This document shows positions 38,355-48,314 of a DNA stretch of 64,000 nt, one piece after another. Both the position numbers and the translations under genes were made by a program. The DNA lies in NCBI RefSeq assembly GCF_009937975.1, contig NZ_AP018441.1, positions 2,294,001 through 2,358,000 of the forward strand. The letters run 5' to 3'. The stretch's first letter is position 1; each line of letters begins with the position of its first letter. This stretch comes from Undibacterium sp. YM2. Lineage in GTDB: Bacteria > Pseudomonadota > Gammaproteobacteria > Burkholderiales > Burkholderiaceae_D. Under the pieces are notes generated by a model. The model did not search any database. It was given only the letters and a program-made list of their open reading frames with translations, and was not told where the DNA came from.

Positions 38355-39803
38355 ATGAATAAAACATTTACTGCAAGCGCAAGCCTATTGTTATTCTCAC
38401 TGGCAGGCTCTGTCTATGCACAAACCGAAGAGCAGCGCAGTACCCTGGCTGACCAAAAAGAAGTCGCCGTCACGATCTACAATGAAAACCTGGCCCTGAT
38501 CAAGGACCAGCGCAAGCTGCCTTTGAAACGCGGCGCAAGCGCACTGGCTTTCCGCGATGTCAGTGCCAAAATGCGTGCTGAAACTGCCTTGCTACGCAGC
38601 TTGTCTTCTCCAGGCAGCTTGTCTGTCGTAGAGCAAAATTTTAATTTCGATTTGCTGACGCCGCAAAAATTGCTGGAAAAATATGTTGGGCGTAACGTCA
38701 ACATCATTCGCACCAATCCTGCGACGGGTGCTGAGACAACAGAATCGGCCACAGTCTTGTCCGCCAATAATGGCGTGGTGTTGAAGATAGGTGACCGCAT
38801 AGAAACCGGCCTGCCAGGTCGCATCATTTATCCTGATGTGCCAGCAAATCTCCGTGACCGTCCCACCCTGGTCATGGCACTCGATAACAACGGCGCACAG
38901 CAACAGGATGTAGAACTCAGTTACCTGACAGGTGGTTTGTCCTGGAAGGCAGACTATGTTGTAGAACTGAATGCCGCTGATGATAAGCTTGATATTTCAG
39001 GCTGGGTCACGCTGGGCAATACCAGTGGTACGACTTACCGCAATGCCAAGCTGCAACTGGTGGCAGGTGATGTTCATCAGGTTTTGCAAAGGATAGAGGT
39101 TACCGGTAGCGCAGTCAAAAGGATGGATGCCCCGCAAGCCATGATGGCCAAAAAAGCCATGGCAGAAGAATCCTTGTTTGAATATCACCTGTACACACTG
39201 GACAGGCCAACCACCATTGCAGAAAACCAGACCAAACAAGTGGCCTTGCTGTCTGCTTCTGGCGTTCCCGCCCGTAAGGAATTGCTGCTGGCGGGCAGTG
39301 ATTATTATTACCAAAGCAGTTACGGTGATCTTGGCCAAAAAATGAAAATAGGTGTCTTTGTTGAATTCGACAATAAAGAGGCCTCTCAACTGGGTATGCC
39401 TTTACCCAAAGGTGTCGTACGCGTCTATAAAAAAGATGGTGCAGGCAATGCCCAGTTCATTGGTGAAGACAGCGTAGATCACACGCCAAAAAATGAAAAA
39501 GTCCGCCTTAAACTCGGCGAAGCCTTTGATGTGACTGCAGACAAGAAGCAGACAGACTTCAAAAAGCTCGCAGCGAGCGGCAAATACAATTACGTTTCTG
39601 AAAGTGCCTACGAGCTGGTATTGAAAAATGCCAAAAAAGAAGCCGTCATCGTCACTGTGCAGGAACCCATGCCTGGTGACTGGCAAGTCTTGAGCAGCAG
39701 CCATCCTTATACCAAGAGCGCCAGCAATACGGCAGTATGGAAAATCAGCGTGCCTGCAGAAGGTAATACCAAACTGGTTTATCGCAGCGTGGTCAAGTAT
39801 TGA
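38355..39803 (+). CDS. exported DUF4139 domain protein
   Basis: 482 residues with a signal peptide (MNKTFTASASLLLFSLAGSVYA). The mature protein matches the DUF4139/mucoidy-inhibitor-like pattern: VTIYNENLALIKDQRKLPL at the start, DVELSYLTGGLSWKADYVVEL in the middle and the beta-rich DUF4139 end (VRVYKKDGAGNAQFIGEDSVDHTPKNE is its core, here split by my reading limits). No enzymatic motif seen. It stands alone between rarA and serS; function unknown, envelope location inferred. Confidence 0.83.
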   Translation: MNKTFTASASLLLFSLAGSVYAQTEEQRSTLADQKEVAVTIYNENLALIKDQRKLPLKRGASALAFRDVSAKMRAETALLRSLSSPGSLSVVEQNFNFDLLTPQKLLEKYVGRNVNIIRTNPATGAETTESATVLSANNGVVLKIGDRIETGLPGRIIYPDVPANLRDRPTLVMALDNNGAQQQDVELSYLTGGLSWKADYVVELNAADDKLDISGWVTLGNTSGTTYRNAKLQLVAGDVHQVLQRIEVTGSAVKRMDAPQAMMAKKAMAEESLFEYHLYTLDRPTTIAENQTKQVALLSASGVPARKELLLAGSDYYYQSSYGDLGQKMKIGVFVEFDNKEASQLGMPLPKGVVRVYKKDGAGNAQFIGEDSVDHTPKNEKVRLKLGEAFDVTADKKQTDFKKLAASGKYNYVSESAYELVLKNAKKEAVIVTVQEPMPGDWQVLSSSHPYTKSASNTAVWKISVPAEGNTKLVYRSVVKY

Positions 39804-39910
39804 TATAAGTATACTGATGTAAAAACGGCATTTCTCCTTGTCTGAAAATAGGGGAAATGCCCATCCCTTGATACAATAGTCGATTAGCTTAGTTCACTGC
39901 ACTTAAAATC

Positions 39911-41205
<1,295 letters not shown>

Positions 41206-41222
41206 TTGGCTCTAGCCCAATA

Positions 41223-41262
41223 AGAAAAGCGCTTCACTACATAAAGTGAAGCGCTTTTCTCG
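41223..41262. terminator. bidirectional terminator between serS and the EAL/GGDEF gene
   Basis: Arms of 16 bases (41223-41238 and 41245-41260) around a six-base loop, with T-rich exits on both strands. It serves the convergent serS and minus-strand gene. Confidence 0.85.
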
Positions 41263-41276
41263 TTTACAGATTACGT

Positions 41277-43148
41277 TTAACCTACCAGTAAATCCATTTC
41301 AGAACGACGATCTACAAACAGACTATTGCCATGTATCTTCTTGGCCTGCTTTTTGGCGTCTGATGCGGCGATGGATATCTGGTGATGTGAGTAATAGCGA
41401 TTTGCTCTTGATTTCACCACGCCCAGAGACAGGCTGACGAGCGGGTAAAAGACTTTTTTGCCCTGCCTGTCTTCACTGAGATAGCCACCTCGTTCGCGGT
41501 CTTCATTGCTGTAAAAATCGTAGATGGCAGCTGAAAAACTCGCCAGTATAGCCTGGCAGCGTACTTCCCAATCCTCGCTGCGGAACAGGATGATGAAATC
41601 ATCGCCACCGATGTGGCCGATAAAATCCAGCTGCTGGTCGCAATGCTGCTTTAATACATCACTGGTCATTTGTATGATGTCGTCACCACGGCGGTAGCCA
41701 TAGACATCATTAAACGGTTTGAAATGATCAAGGTCGCAATAGCAGGCACAAAAAGACTGCTCTTTTTGCAGCAATACATCAATATGCTCATTGATGGGCA
41801 CATTGCCCGGCAGTTGCGTCAACGGGTTGGCATAACGCGCCGCATTGATTTGCATCTGCGTGATCTCGCGCATCAAGTCAGGGCCACTACCCAGACCTAT
41901 GTAGCGGCCCTGATCAGTAATGATAATGCCGTTGATTAACTGCTCAGAATTGGCTTCCACGATAATGTGGCTGACATCCTGCATGCTGGTATTTTTATCG
42001 ACAATAACAGGATGCGCTTCCATGAAAACGGTGCAAGGCTTTTTGCCATACAGCTCACGCTGATACGGGCGGGCAAAGCGGTCTATCATGTGATAACGGT
42101 TGATCAATCCCACAGGCATGCCGTCATCCACCACGGGAATGATCTGCAATTTGGGGTTTTGCAAGAAGATGTCATCCACCTGGTTGTTCAGCATGCGTGA
42201 AGAAATAGTTGGTGGCGTCTTTAAAATCTTTTCTACCGTGGCAGCTTGTTCAAAACTGCCGGAGGTACGTCGCGCAGCCTGATATTGGTTCGGCGTTAAA
42301 ATCCGCGCCACTTCAGCAGACACTGCACGCGCCGGAGTTGGGTGAGGGCGGGCGATATGATAACCCTGGCCGCAGGCTACACCCAGATCACGCACTGCCA
42401 GCAACTCAGCCTGGGTTTCTATGCCTTCAGCAACCACCCGCGTACCAGATTTTTCAGCGATGCTTTGTATGGAGCGCACAAACTGCGCTTTGACCGGATC
42501 GTGATCTATGCCCTGGATAAAATGCATGTCGATCTTGACATAATCGGGCTTCAATTCTGACCACAAACGCAGACTGGAGAAGCCTTCACCAAGATCATCA
42601 ATCGCAATTTCAAAACCCATCTCGCGATAATGGATAACCGCCTCACACAACAAGGCATAGTCATGCGTAGGCTGGTATTCAGTCAGTTCTATGATGACGC
42701 GCTCAGGGTTGATGCCAAGCTCATGGATATAATCCAGCGTCTCACCATAGCGCACATCTCTCTGTAACAGACACTCAGGGCTGACATTCAAAAATAATTT
42801 GCCGGGTAATTTCTGCGCAGCGAATTGTTCCAGCACGATGCGGCGGCAAAGGTGTTCCACCGTCACCGTCAAATTGTTTTCCCATGCCGCCTTGAATAAA
42901 TTGACGGGAGAGTGCAGCGGGCTGTCCGAAGGGCCACGTATCAAACCCTCATAGCCAAGGATGTCGCCATTCTGCATCTGGACAATGGGCTGGAAGCGTG
43001 CGGTAAGCAGGCGCTGCTCAATAATACGCTGCAAATGCGCCAGCATCAGCGCCGCAGACTGCGCACCGAACTGGCTGATGTCTTGCTCTGATACCAGGTT
43101 TTGCTGAGACAGATAATCCACAGTATCCCCCGCTAAACTACTTTCCAT
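41277..43148 (-). CDS. EAL-CBS-GGDEF cyclic-di-GMP signalling protein
   Basis: 623 residues from ATG 43148, which has TAGGAT about nine bases upstream; an in-frame TTG at 43316 would add 56 residues. An N-terminal EAL domain keeps the key acids (YEGLIRG for EAL, FLNVSP, IELTEY, IDDLGEGFSS, YVKID, AEGIET), so phosphodiesterase activity is plausible. Two CBS-like motifs lie in the middle (about residues 310-440). The C-terminal GGDEF domain has HIGGDDFIILF, a cyclase-competent variant. Cytoplasmic, no membrane helix seen. Confidence 0.88.
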   Translation of the reverse strand: MESSLAGDTVDYLSQQNLVSEQDISQFGAQSAALMLAHLQRIIEQRLLTARFQPIVQMQNGDILGYEGLIRGPSDSPLHSPVNLFKAAWENNLTVTVEHLCRRIVLEQFAAQKLPGKLFLNVSPECLLQRDVRYGETLDYIHELGINPERVIIELTEYQPTHDYALLCEAVIHYREMGFEIAIDDLGEGFSSLRLWSELKPDYVKIDMHFIQGIDHDPVKAQFVRSIQSIAEKSGTRVVAEGIETQAELLAVRDLGVACGQGYHIARPHPTPARAVSAEVARILTPNQYQAARRTSGSFEQAATVEKILKTPPTISSRMLNNQVDDIFLQNPKLQIIPVVDDGMPVGLINRYHMIDRFARPYQRELYGKKPCTVFMEAHPVIVDKNTSMQDVSHIIVEANSEQLINGIIITDQGRYIGLGSGPDLMREITQMQINAARYANPLTQLPGNVPINEHIDVLLQKEQSFCACYCDLDHFKPFNDVYGYRRGDDIIQMTSDVLKQHCDQQLDFIGHIGGDDFIILFRSEDWEVRCQAILASFSAAIYDFYSNEDRERGGYLSEDRQGKKVFYPLVSLSLGVVKSRANRYYSHHQISIAASDAKKQAKKIHGNSLFVDRRSEMDLLVG

Positions 43149-43303
43149 TGAAGCTGATCCTAATATTGAAATGCCAAGAGCATTCACAATTGCAAACGAC
43201 ATCTTGCCGCATTGCATCAGAATATAGTCTTGCTTTATGACATCTTCATGTCGCAATGTGGCTATGCCTGCCTCATTGCATCGCTGTGTATAAACCGCTA
43301 ATT

Positions 43304-43331
43304 TTGATTTGAGCAAGTTCTTTGCTATAAT
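43304..43331 (+). promoter_or_regulatory. promoter of tRNA-Ser
   Basis: Consensus TATAAT at 43326-43331, 33 bases before the tRNA, with TTGATT 16 bases upstream (43304-43309). It overlaps the 5' end of the minus-strand EAL/GGDEF region. Confidence 0.65.
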
Positions 43332-43363
43332 CTCAGGCTTCGTTTATAACGAACAACCAAGCC

Positions 43364-43452
43364 GGAGAGGTGGCAGAGTGGTTGAATGTACCTGACTCGA
43401 AATCAGGCGTAGGGTCAAACCTATCGGGGGTTCGAATCCCCCCTCTCCGCCA
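43364..43452 (+). tRNA. tRNA-Ser (anticodon CGA)
   Basis: 89 nt class II tRNA with encoded CCA. Acceptor GGAGAGG pairs with CCTCTCC. The anticodon stem CTGA/TCAG encloses CTCGAAA (CGA), a long variable arm follows (GTAGGGTCAAACCTAT) and the T-loop is TTCGAAT. It lies at the border of an accessory islet. Confidence 0.97.
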
Positions 43453-43480
43453 AAATAATCAAGCACTTAGCACCATATCG

Positions 43481-43510
43481 AAGGCCGGAATAATCCGGCC
43501 TTTTTCTTTT
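43481..43510 (+). terminator. terminator after tRNA-Ser
   Basis: Stem AAGGCCGGA / TCCGGCCTT with a short AATA-type loop and a T-run (43501-43510 interrupted by one C). Confidence 0.88.
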
Positions 43511-43610
43511 TGGTCTGCAAGAAATCAGCCATTTAATTTTATAAATTGGTGTAAGGCGGCGCAATACTTTGCACTGATTTGCGGATAACCTTGCATTCTA
43601 TTGTTTTATA

Positions 43611-43635
43611 AAGGGTCACGAACGTGACCCTTTTT
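43611..43635 (+). terminator. second terminator downstream of tRNA-Ser
   Basis: Perfect stem AAGGGTCACG / CGTGACCCTT with AA loop and five T. No gene upstream on the plus strand needs it apart from tRNA-Ser. Confidence 0.85.
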
Positions 43636-43764
43636 GATTTCAGAAACTATATTTGAATGCCGTGCTTATGTGACGATTACTTGGTCGCATAAAGAGTGCG
43701 CAAACTCTGTGATTGGTATTATCATGCACTATGCTAATTTCGCAATTATAAAAAAGGAATTTAT

Positions 43765-43992
43765 ATGTCAATTGAATCTACAAAAAAAATAAAAGTTATC
43801 TCAACCAATATTGTTCAGGGCTGCGAGCATGGTTGCACACTGCCATATAACGGCCAGTTCTTTGACGCAAATGTTAATCACTATATTCAAGACCATGGCT
43901 ACAAGGTCTTGCATATTGGGCAAGAATCAACGCCCGATTCAGAAGGAAAGCCATATCATTCCACTGTTGCAGTGTTGGCAGTTCCCGTTTGA
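43765..43992 (+). CDS. small hypothetical protein, 75 residues
   Basis: Not recognised. ATG 43765 has AAAAAGGA eight bases upstream, a good ribosome site. The sequence begins MSIESTKKIKVISTNIVQGC and has a CxxxC pair (GCEHGC), YNGQFFDANVNHYIQDHGYK and an hydrophobic end. No membrane helix or signal peptide. First gene of the AT-rich islet behind tRNA-Ser. Confidence 0.65.
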   Translation: MSIESTKKIKVISTNIVQGCEHGCTLPYNGQFFDANVNHYIQDHGYKVLHIGQESTPDSEGKPYHSTVAVLAVPV

Positions 43993-44078
43993 ACCTATGG
44001 AAACTTCATACCTATACGCTTGATCAACGCATAGAATTCTGCAAATTGATGGTTGACGACAATGCGGACAGACTAAAA

Positions 44079-44107
44079 GAAAACACCGCCTCAAGGTCGG
44101 TGTTTTC
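44079..44107. terminator. terminator-like hairpin between two islet genes
   Basis: Arms GAAAACACCG / CGGTGTTTTC. On the minus strand the exit is T-rich (TTTTCTTTTAG), fitting termination of the gene at 44137-44556; it may also serve the plus-strand small gene. Confidence 0.7.
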
Positions 44108-44136
44108 GCAAGTTGATCAGCTACAAGCTATAACAG

Positions 44137-44556
44137 TCAATGCAGCGTTTTTTTGTTCATGCTCTCTGTAAAAGCAGAAACTCCAAAATTAATTGCAGAT
44201 ACGTATCTTTTAAAGTTGTTATAAAAGCTAAGAGTATTTGGATGTAAGCACTGTACTACGCAATGTACTTTGTTGCCCTGCGTGATAAGTTTAGCAAACT
44301 TTGTCTGTTGGTTCGCTTTATTGCATGATTCGACTAGCTGGAAAATTTTGGACTGATCCTCTTCTTTCCAAAAAGGCTGATACGTAATTTCAAAGTAACC
44401 TTGGTCTTTTTCGTCGTGTGCAATTACGAACAAGCCCCCCTCGACCATGACTTTAACGAGATTATTTTCTATGATCTCAGGCCTGAAACCATCCTTTGAC
44501 AGTAACTCGTGTATCTCTGCAGTTATACTCAGCACTGGAGTTTTTATTTTAGTCAT
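44137..44556 (-). CDS. hypothetical protein, possibly YbjN-like fold
   Basis: 139 residues from ATG 44556 (MTKIKTPVLSITAEIHELLS), with AAAGG upstream; a longer start is possible. Pattern of alternating strands and a conserved-looking helix LVESCNKANQQTKFAKLI resembles YbjN/sensory-chaperone-like proteins, but no catalytic motif is visible. I would call this hypothetical. AT-rich and surrounded by small unknown genes. Confidence 0.6.
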   Translation of the reverse strand: MTKIKTPVLSITAEIHELLSKDGFRPEIIENNLVKVMVEGGLFVIAHDEKDQGYFEITYQPFWKEEDQSKIFQLVESCNKANQQTKFAKLITQGNKVHCVVQCLHPNTLSFYNNFKRYVSAINFGVSAFTESMNKKTLH

Positions 44557-44890
44557 ATGGATTGCAACCTTTGAATATGATTGAAATACTAGCCGCCAAT
44601 TTTTAATAACATACAATTCAAATATGTGGATGTATATGGTTAATTTAATTATATTTGCAAGGGCGCGACAATTTTGTCCCTCATTCGCAAATTATTTGTC
44701 TTAGTAATCACCTCCGGTTCGCGTATTAATTGTCGCCCGCCCCCCCTTGCTTAGTGAGCAATATAGAAACCTCTTGCAACGATCATTGCACTTAGTCCGT
44801 ATTGAAAACTTGCCTTAAGACACTGCCTTGAATATTTAACGCCAGTTAAAGTTAAGTTACTTATAATGACGTATAGCGATGGAGAGGATG

Positions 44891-45382
44891 ATGACAAGAA
44901 AAACGGCATATTGGATTGGCAAAAGACCTTCAGACGGCAAGGCATGGCAGTACGCGGAACACGCAACTATCATTGATGATGCATCTCAGGCGGAAATGAT
45001 TTATCGGATGTATCGCCGCTACGTCAAGCAGTGGAATGACATTGAATTGAATCCCGAAAAATGTTTGTCAGCTCATACACATGAAATTTGCGGTGCTGCA
45101 GTCATAAGTTCTAGTATTCATAAGTTTGTACTTCATGCTCATAATAGTAGTTATCAAAACCACTGGATTCTTGAGGTCTGTTTAGCCAGAGGCTTTTCTA
45201 TGTATTATCCAGGCGGCTCGTGTGGACTTAACACTCTCCGCTCAATAGATGACATACGCAGTATCAGGCTACACTGGAGTCAAGCAGGTGATGAGGTATT
45301 TAAAGCGTGGCTGAACACGGAAAAAGAGATAAATAGTGCTAATGGAGAATCAGAGGAATACAGAGCAAAATCAAGTTACTGA
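44891..45382 (+). CDS. hypothetical protein, 163 residues
   Basis: Not recognised. ATG 44891 follows GGAG (44881-44884) at six bases; ATG 44879 and 44888 are also in frame. It begins MTRKTAYWIGKRPSDGKAWQ and carries many His, Tyr and Trp residues (SAHTHEICGAA, HAHNSSYQNHWILEV). No signal peptide or membrane helix. A long hairpin lies just behind the stop. Confidence 0.6.
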   Translation: MTRKTAYWIGKRPSDGKAWQYAEHATIIDDASQAEMIYRMYRRYVKQWNDIELNPEKCLSAHTHEICGAAVISSSIHKFVLHAHNSSYQNHWILEVCLARGFSMYYPGGSCGLNTLRSIDDIRSIRLHWSQAGDEVFKAWLNTEKEINSANGESEEYRAKSSY

Positions 45383-45384
45383 AA

Positions 45385-45415
45385 TTGGAGCTGCGAACTC
45401 GGTTTGCAGCTCCAA
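45385..45415. repeat. stable hairpin after the hypothetical gene
   Basis: Ten-base perfect arms TTGGAGCTGC / GCAGCTCCAA extended inward by four further pairs. No T-run follows on either strand, so a weak terminator at best. Confidence 0.55.
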
Positions 45416-45418
45416 AAG

Positions 45419-45841
45419 TCAAAACAAGCTGTTTATACTGCTGCCTTCCCAATTCATTATCACCAATTCCTTGCTTGTCTCAGGCTGACCATGGGTGTTT
45501 TATACGCTGTACTTAATATCTAGACCCATCATGTGCGCCCGTTAAACGCTTCCCTGATGGCTGGATGGTCGTTGATACTGACCATTACTTTACCCTTGCA
45601 AGTCTGCATGAATTCAACCATCTGCACATAGTTTTCATAGCCAAATTCAACACCGTATCCCTCTGTCTCTCAGTATGGCGGGTCGCAATAAAAGAAGGTA
45701 TGCGCCCGGTCATATCGCTTCATGCAATCCAGCCAGGACAGGTTTTCCACTTACGTTCCAGCCAGGCGTAAATGGGCGGCGCTCAGGCTTTCCTCTATGC
45801 GGCACAGGTTAATCGGTGATCCGGTAGTGGCCGTGCCAAAG
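45419..45841 (-). pseudogene. decayed phage-type DNA adenine methyltransferase (D12 class)
   Basis: Read on the minus strand, this shows PINLCRIEESLSAAHLRLAG, then after an in-frame TAA VENLSWLDCMKRYDRAHTFF and YCDPPY, the DPPY catalytic motif of D12-class N6-adenine methylases. A TGA stands where Trp is expected right after DPPY. Next come ETEGYGVEFGYENY and GKVMVSINDHPAIREAF, then a frameshift, HMMGLDIKYSV, another stop and ETSKELVIMNWEGSS at the end. The N-terminal half is missing. Prophage Dam enzymes have this order, so this is a remnant of phage DNA. At least three stops and one frameshift: clearly dead. Confidence 0.82.
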
Positions 45842-45913
45842 TTCGAAAATTGGGTTAGTTCTAACTTTCCAACATCTGCCTTCATACCTTAGCCACTATG
45901 TTAGGCTTTACAC

Positions 45914-46055
45914 ATGGCCAGATCACTACGTTTAGAATTCGCCGGAGCTTCGTATCACGTGACGTCGAGAGGATATTTATCTGAATGATGAAGACAGGTA
46001 GGAGTGGTTGACGGAATTTGCGGCGGTTCTGGTTCTTCGCCAGCCTTGAATGTGC
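45914..46055 (+). pseudogene. fragment of a REP-associated tyrosine transposase (RAYT)
   Basis: From ATG 45914: MARSLRLEFAGASYHVTSRG is the typical RAYT/IS200-like N-terminus. A frameshift follows, then EDIYLNDEDR, a TAG where Gln or another residue would stand, and EWLTEFAAVLVLRQP. The catalytic HxH region and tyrosine are not recognisable downstream. It is a 5' remnant of about a quarter of the gene. No REP hairpins were noticed around it. Confidence 0.75.
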
Positions 46056-46194
46056 ACGCTATTTCCAATCTGATTGTACTTAAGAATTGGGTGATGATTG
46101 CTAAGGAGCGTAACTAACACTGGTTCTTTGGGTTTATCCTCCAGATAATTTTTTTAATCACCAAACTTGAACTATCAATTAACTACCAATACGC

Positions 46195-46632
46195 ATGAAC
46201 CCAAAATTTGAAGAAATAATACCTGTTTTTCGCAAGTTTCTTGAGCAGCAAGGCTTTCCAGGGGAAATTGTATGGGTAGCTCCAGAGCACACTATTTGTT
46301 GTGGTAGAGCAGAATGGAAAATTTTTGAGAATGAATGCGTCGATGAAGAAGATATAAAATTAAAGTATCAAGACGCAGATGATAAAAAATTTGGCGTTAG
46401 GTTTTGTGCTTTATGTGTAAACGATGAAACTTCCTACTGCTATTTAATTGTCCCCACCAGTGAGCTTGATGCTGACTATAAATTATTGACATATGAAAAC
46501 GTGAAATTGAGTGTTCCGGCAGAGATGCCACATGCCAGGATTTTGCGTAGAGGTTTTCGTGCGAGTTGGTATCAAATGAGAGAATCAATAAAATTTAAAG
46601 AATGGAAGGAGCTGGTTTTTCGGATAGATTGA
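46195..46632 (+). CDS. hypothetical protein, 145 residues
   Basis: Not recognised. It begins MNPKFEEIIPVFRKFLEQQG and is acidic, with several cysteines (TICCGRAEW, FCALCVND, YCYLIVP). No signal peptide or membrane helix. ATG 46195 lacks a Shine-Dalgarno. The size and acidity are like small immunity-type proteins, but nothing more supports that. AT-rich codon use compared with flanking genes. Confidence 0.6.
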   Translation: MNPKFEEIIPVFRKFLEQQGFPGEIVWVAPEHTICCGRAEWKIFENECVDEEDIKLKYQDADDKKFGVRFCALCVNDETSYCYLIVPTSELDADYKLLTYENVKLSVPAEMPHARILRRGFRASWYQMRESIKFKEWKELVFRID

Positions 46633-46740
46633 TTTGTATTACTTGTTGCTACTTTTTGTGGGCCTGGAATGGCAAAGACATGCAACAGGTTGATTCGAAA
46701 TTTTGACCTCCTTTTGCGACCGTTTAGAAAAAGAGAAGAT

Positions 46741-47079
46741 ATGTCGAACATCAAACAGGTCTTGTGTATCACTGTGTATGTAAAGCTGTCACAGGGCATT
46801 GAGAGCTTCCTTGAAAAATTCAGACATTTTGATCCACTTGCAGAACTGGATTTGGTGGATGGAGTATTGATGGTGTTCTGCGCTACAGATGAATTGAACG
46901 CGTTAATTACATCCTCCATACAAGATGCCAAGAAAAAATTTGATTGTGCTTCCTCAGTTGGGTTGATGACGCTGGTTCTTAACGAAGCTGGGGAATTGCA
47001 ATCTCCGCCTATGGGCATGGCTGTCAATGCGGCCATATTGGAAGCTTCCAAGCTTCAGGGCATGCGGAATTCTGCGTGA
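46741..47079 (+). CDS. hypothetical protein, 112 residues
   Basis: Not recognised. It starts MSNIKQVLCITVYVKLSQGI at ATG 46741 behind a purine-rich AAAGAGAAGA; ATG 46669 would add 24 basic residues. Alternating beta strands and helices (ELDLVDGVLMVFCATDELNA, ASSVGLMTLVLNEAGEL). No known motif. Last gene of the islet. Confidence 0.55.
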   Translation: MSNIKQVLCITVYVKLSQGIESFLEKFRHFDPLAELDLVDGVLMVFCATDELNALITSSIQDAKKKFDCASSVGLMTLVLNEAGELQSPPMGMAVNAAILEASKLQGMRNSA

Positions 47080-47486
47080 ATTTTCTCTATAGACTCAAAT
47101 CGCAATATTCGCATATCAAAAAATTCCATCGTTCTACACGTGTACAAATTGCATACAATTGCACGACACTTGTTAGAAATACTCTTCCTGTCTCCTCCCT
47201 ATAATCCCCATCTGATAGAGCGCGTCTTGGTATGTCTGTGATGCGCAGTAGATCAGCGCTTGCATGATGTGAGCTTGTACGGGCTCTTGTGTGTGCGCCC
47301 GGCATCTGGTTGTCGGACGCGGAAGCAGTGCACGTAGTTGTGCTGCTCAAATAATTATCTCCACTTGTTCAGGCTTTGAACATTCTGTATCCCTATAGGG
47401 AGGATGAGTTTCGTCTGTACTTTTTGTGGCTGTGCGCTGGTAGTTGGTGACTCTGAATATGTCGCGAAATTTTTGAAATGAATTGA
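47080..47486. other. intergenic region before the polysaccharide cluster
   Basis: 407 bases with no convincing gene. A TATAAT at 47200-47205 lacks a well-spaced -35, and a 10-bp palindrome CCCTATAGGG stands at 47391-47400. It probably contains the leader of the polysaccharide operon. Confidence 0.45.
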
Positions 47487-48314
47487 ATGAATCCACACGC
47501 AGTACCGTCCATTACGCCCTTGAGCTTGCTGGCTTCTTTACGGCAGCATCGCAGACTCATCGTGAGTTTGATAAAGCGTGAAGTGCTGATGCGTTATCAA
47601 GGCTCGCTGCTGGGTTTGTTGTGGTCTTTCTTTAATCCTGTGTTGATGCTGGCGGTTTATACCTTTGTATTTAGTGTGGTGTTCAAGGCGCGCTGGGCTG
47701 GTGGGTCTGAATCGAAGACGGAATTTGCACTGGTGCTGTTTGCGGGGCTGATGGTGTTTGGATTGTTTTCTGAATGTGTGAGCCGTGCGCCTGGTCTGGT
47801 GGTCAGCAATGTGAACTACGTCAAGAAGGTGATATTCCCTCTGGAGATTTTGCCGGTAGTGGCAATGGGGGCGGCTTGTTTTCATTTGATGGTCAGCTTT
47901 GCAGTCTGGCTGATTTTTTATTCGATATTTTTTGGTGTGCCGCCTGCGACGATTTTTATCCTGCCTTTGGTTTTGCTGCCGCTGGTTTTGTTGAGCCTGG
48001 GTGTGAGCTGGTTATTGGCCTCACTGGGTGTTTTTATTCGTGACATACATCAGGTGGTGGGTGTTGCAGTGTCAGTGCTGACATTTTTGTCTCCGGTGTT
48101 TTATCCGATAGCGGCTTTGCCTGATGGTTTTCGTGCTGTCGTTCAAGTCAGCCCTTTGACGCAGGTGATAGAGCAGAGCCGCGACGCCATGATCTGGGGC
48201 AAGCCGCTGGATTGGCAAAGCTGGTTGGTTTATTTTTTATTGTCTGGTGTTGTTGCCTGGCTGGGTTTTGCCTGGTTTCAAAAGACGCGCAAGGGGTTTG
48301 CCGATGTCCTCTAA
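47487..48314 (+). CDS. wzm: polysaccharide ABC transporter permease (Wzm/KpsM type)
   Basis: 275 residues with six membrane helices (ABC2_membrane family). An N-terminal SLIKREVLMRYQGSLLGLLWSF is the typical amphipathic start of O-antigen exporters; FLSPVFYPIAALP and NPVLMLAVYTFVF are further hallmarks. It forms the inner-membrane channel that exports a finished, lipid-linked glycan. It overlaps the ATPase gene by 11 bases. Confidence 0.92.
   Translation: MNPHAVPSITPLSLLASLRQHRRLIVSLIKREVLMRYQGSLLGLLWSFFNPVLMLAVYTFVFSVVFKARWAGGSESKTEFALVLFAGLMVFGLFSECVSRAPGLVVSNVNYVKKVIFPLEILPVVAMGAACFHLMVSFAVWLIFYSIFFGVPPATIFILPLVLLPLVLLSLGVSWLLASLGVFIRDIHQVVGVAVSVLTFLSPVFYPIAALPDGFRAVVQVSPLTQVIEQSRDAMIWGKPLDWQSWLVYFLLSGVVAWLGFAWFQKTRKGFADVL

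Larger units (their letters stand above)
43453..43764. other. intergenic region with two terminators
   Basis: 312 bases between tRNA-Ser and the next small gene. It holds two separate rho-independent terminators and about 100 bases between them without a plausible protein frame. A small RNA ending at the second terminator is possible but no clear promoter is seen. Confidence 0.5.

Noticed and set aside
43989..44171. 60-codon frame overlapping the end of the small gene at 43765
   Set aside because: TTG start inside the previous stop, no ribosome site, and it runs through a terminator hairpin.
45565..45771. Plus-strand open frame of 68 codons
   Set aside because: Antisense to the decayed methylase; the minus strand carries the recognisable protein sequence.
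43364..47080. Integrated element with att sites at tRNA-Ser
   Set aside because: No second copy of the tRNA 3' end and no integrase gene seen in the window; kept only as an accessory islet.
47087..47350. Minus-strand 87-codon frame before wzm
   Set aside because: Low-complexity Ser/Thr/Arg content, no ribosome site, no family resemblance.
47437..47460. Possible ops/JUMPstart element (GGTAG core) before the polysaccharide operon
   Set aside because: Only the GGTAG core matches; the rest of the ops sequence differs, and no long untranslated-leader hairpin was found.
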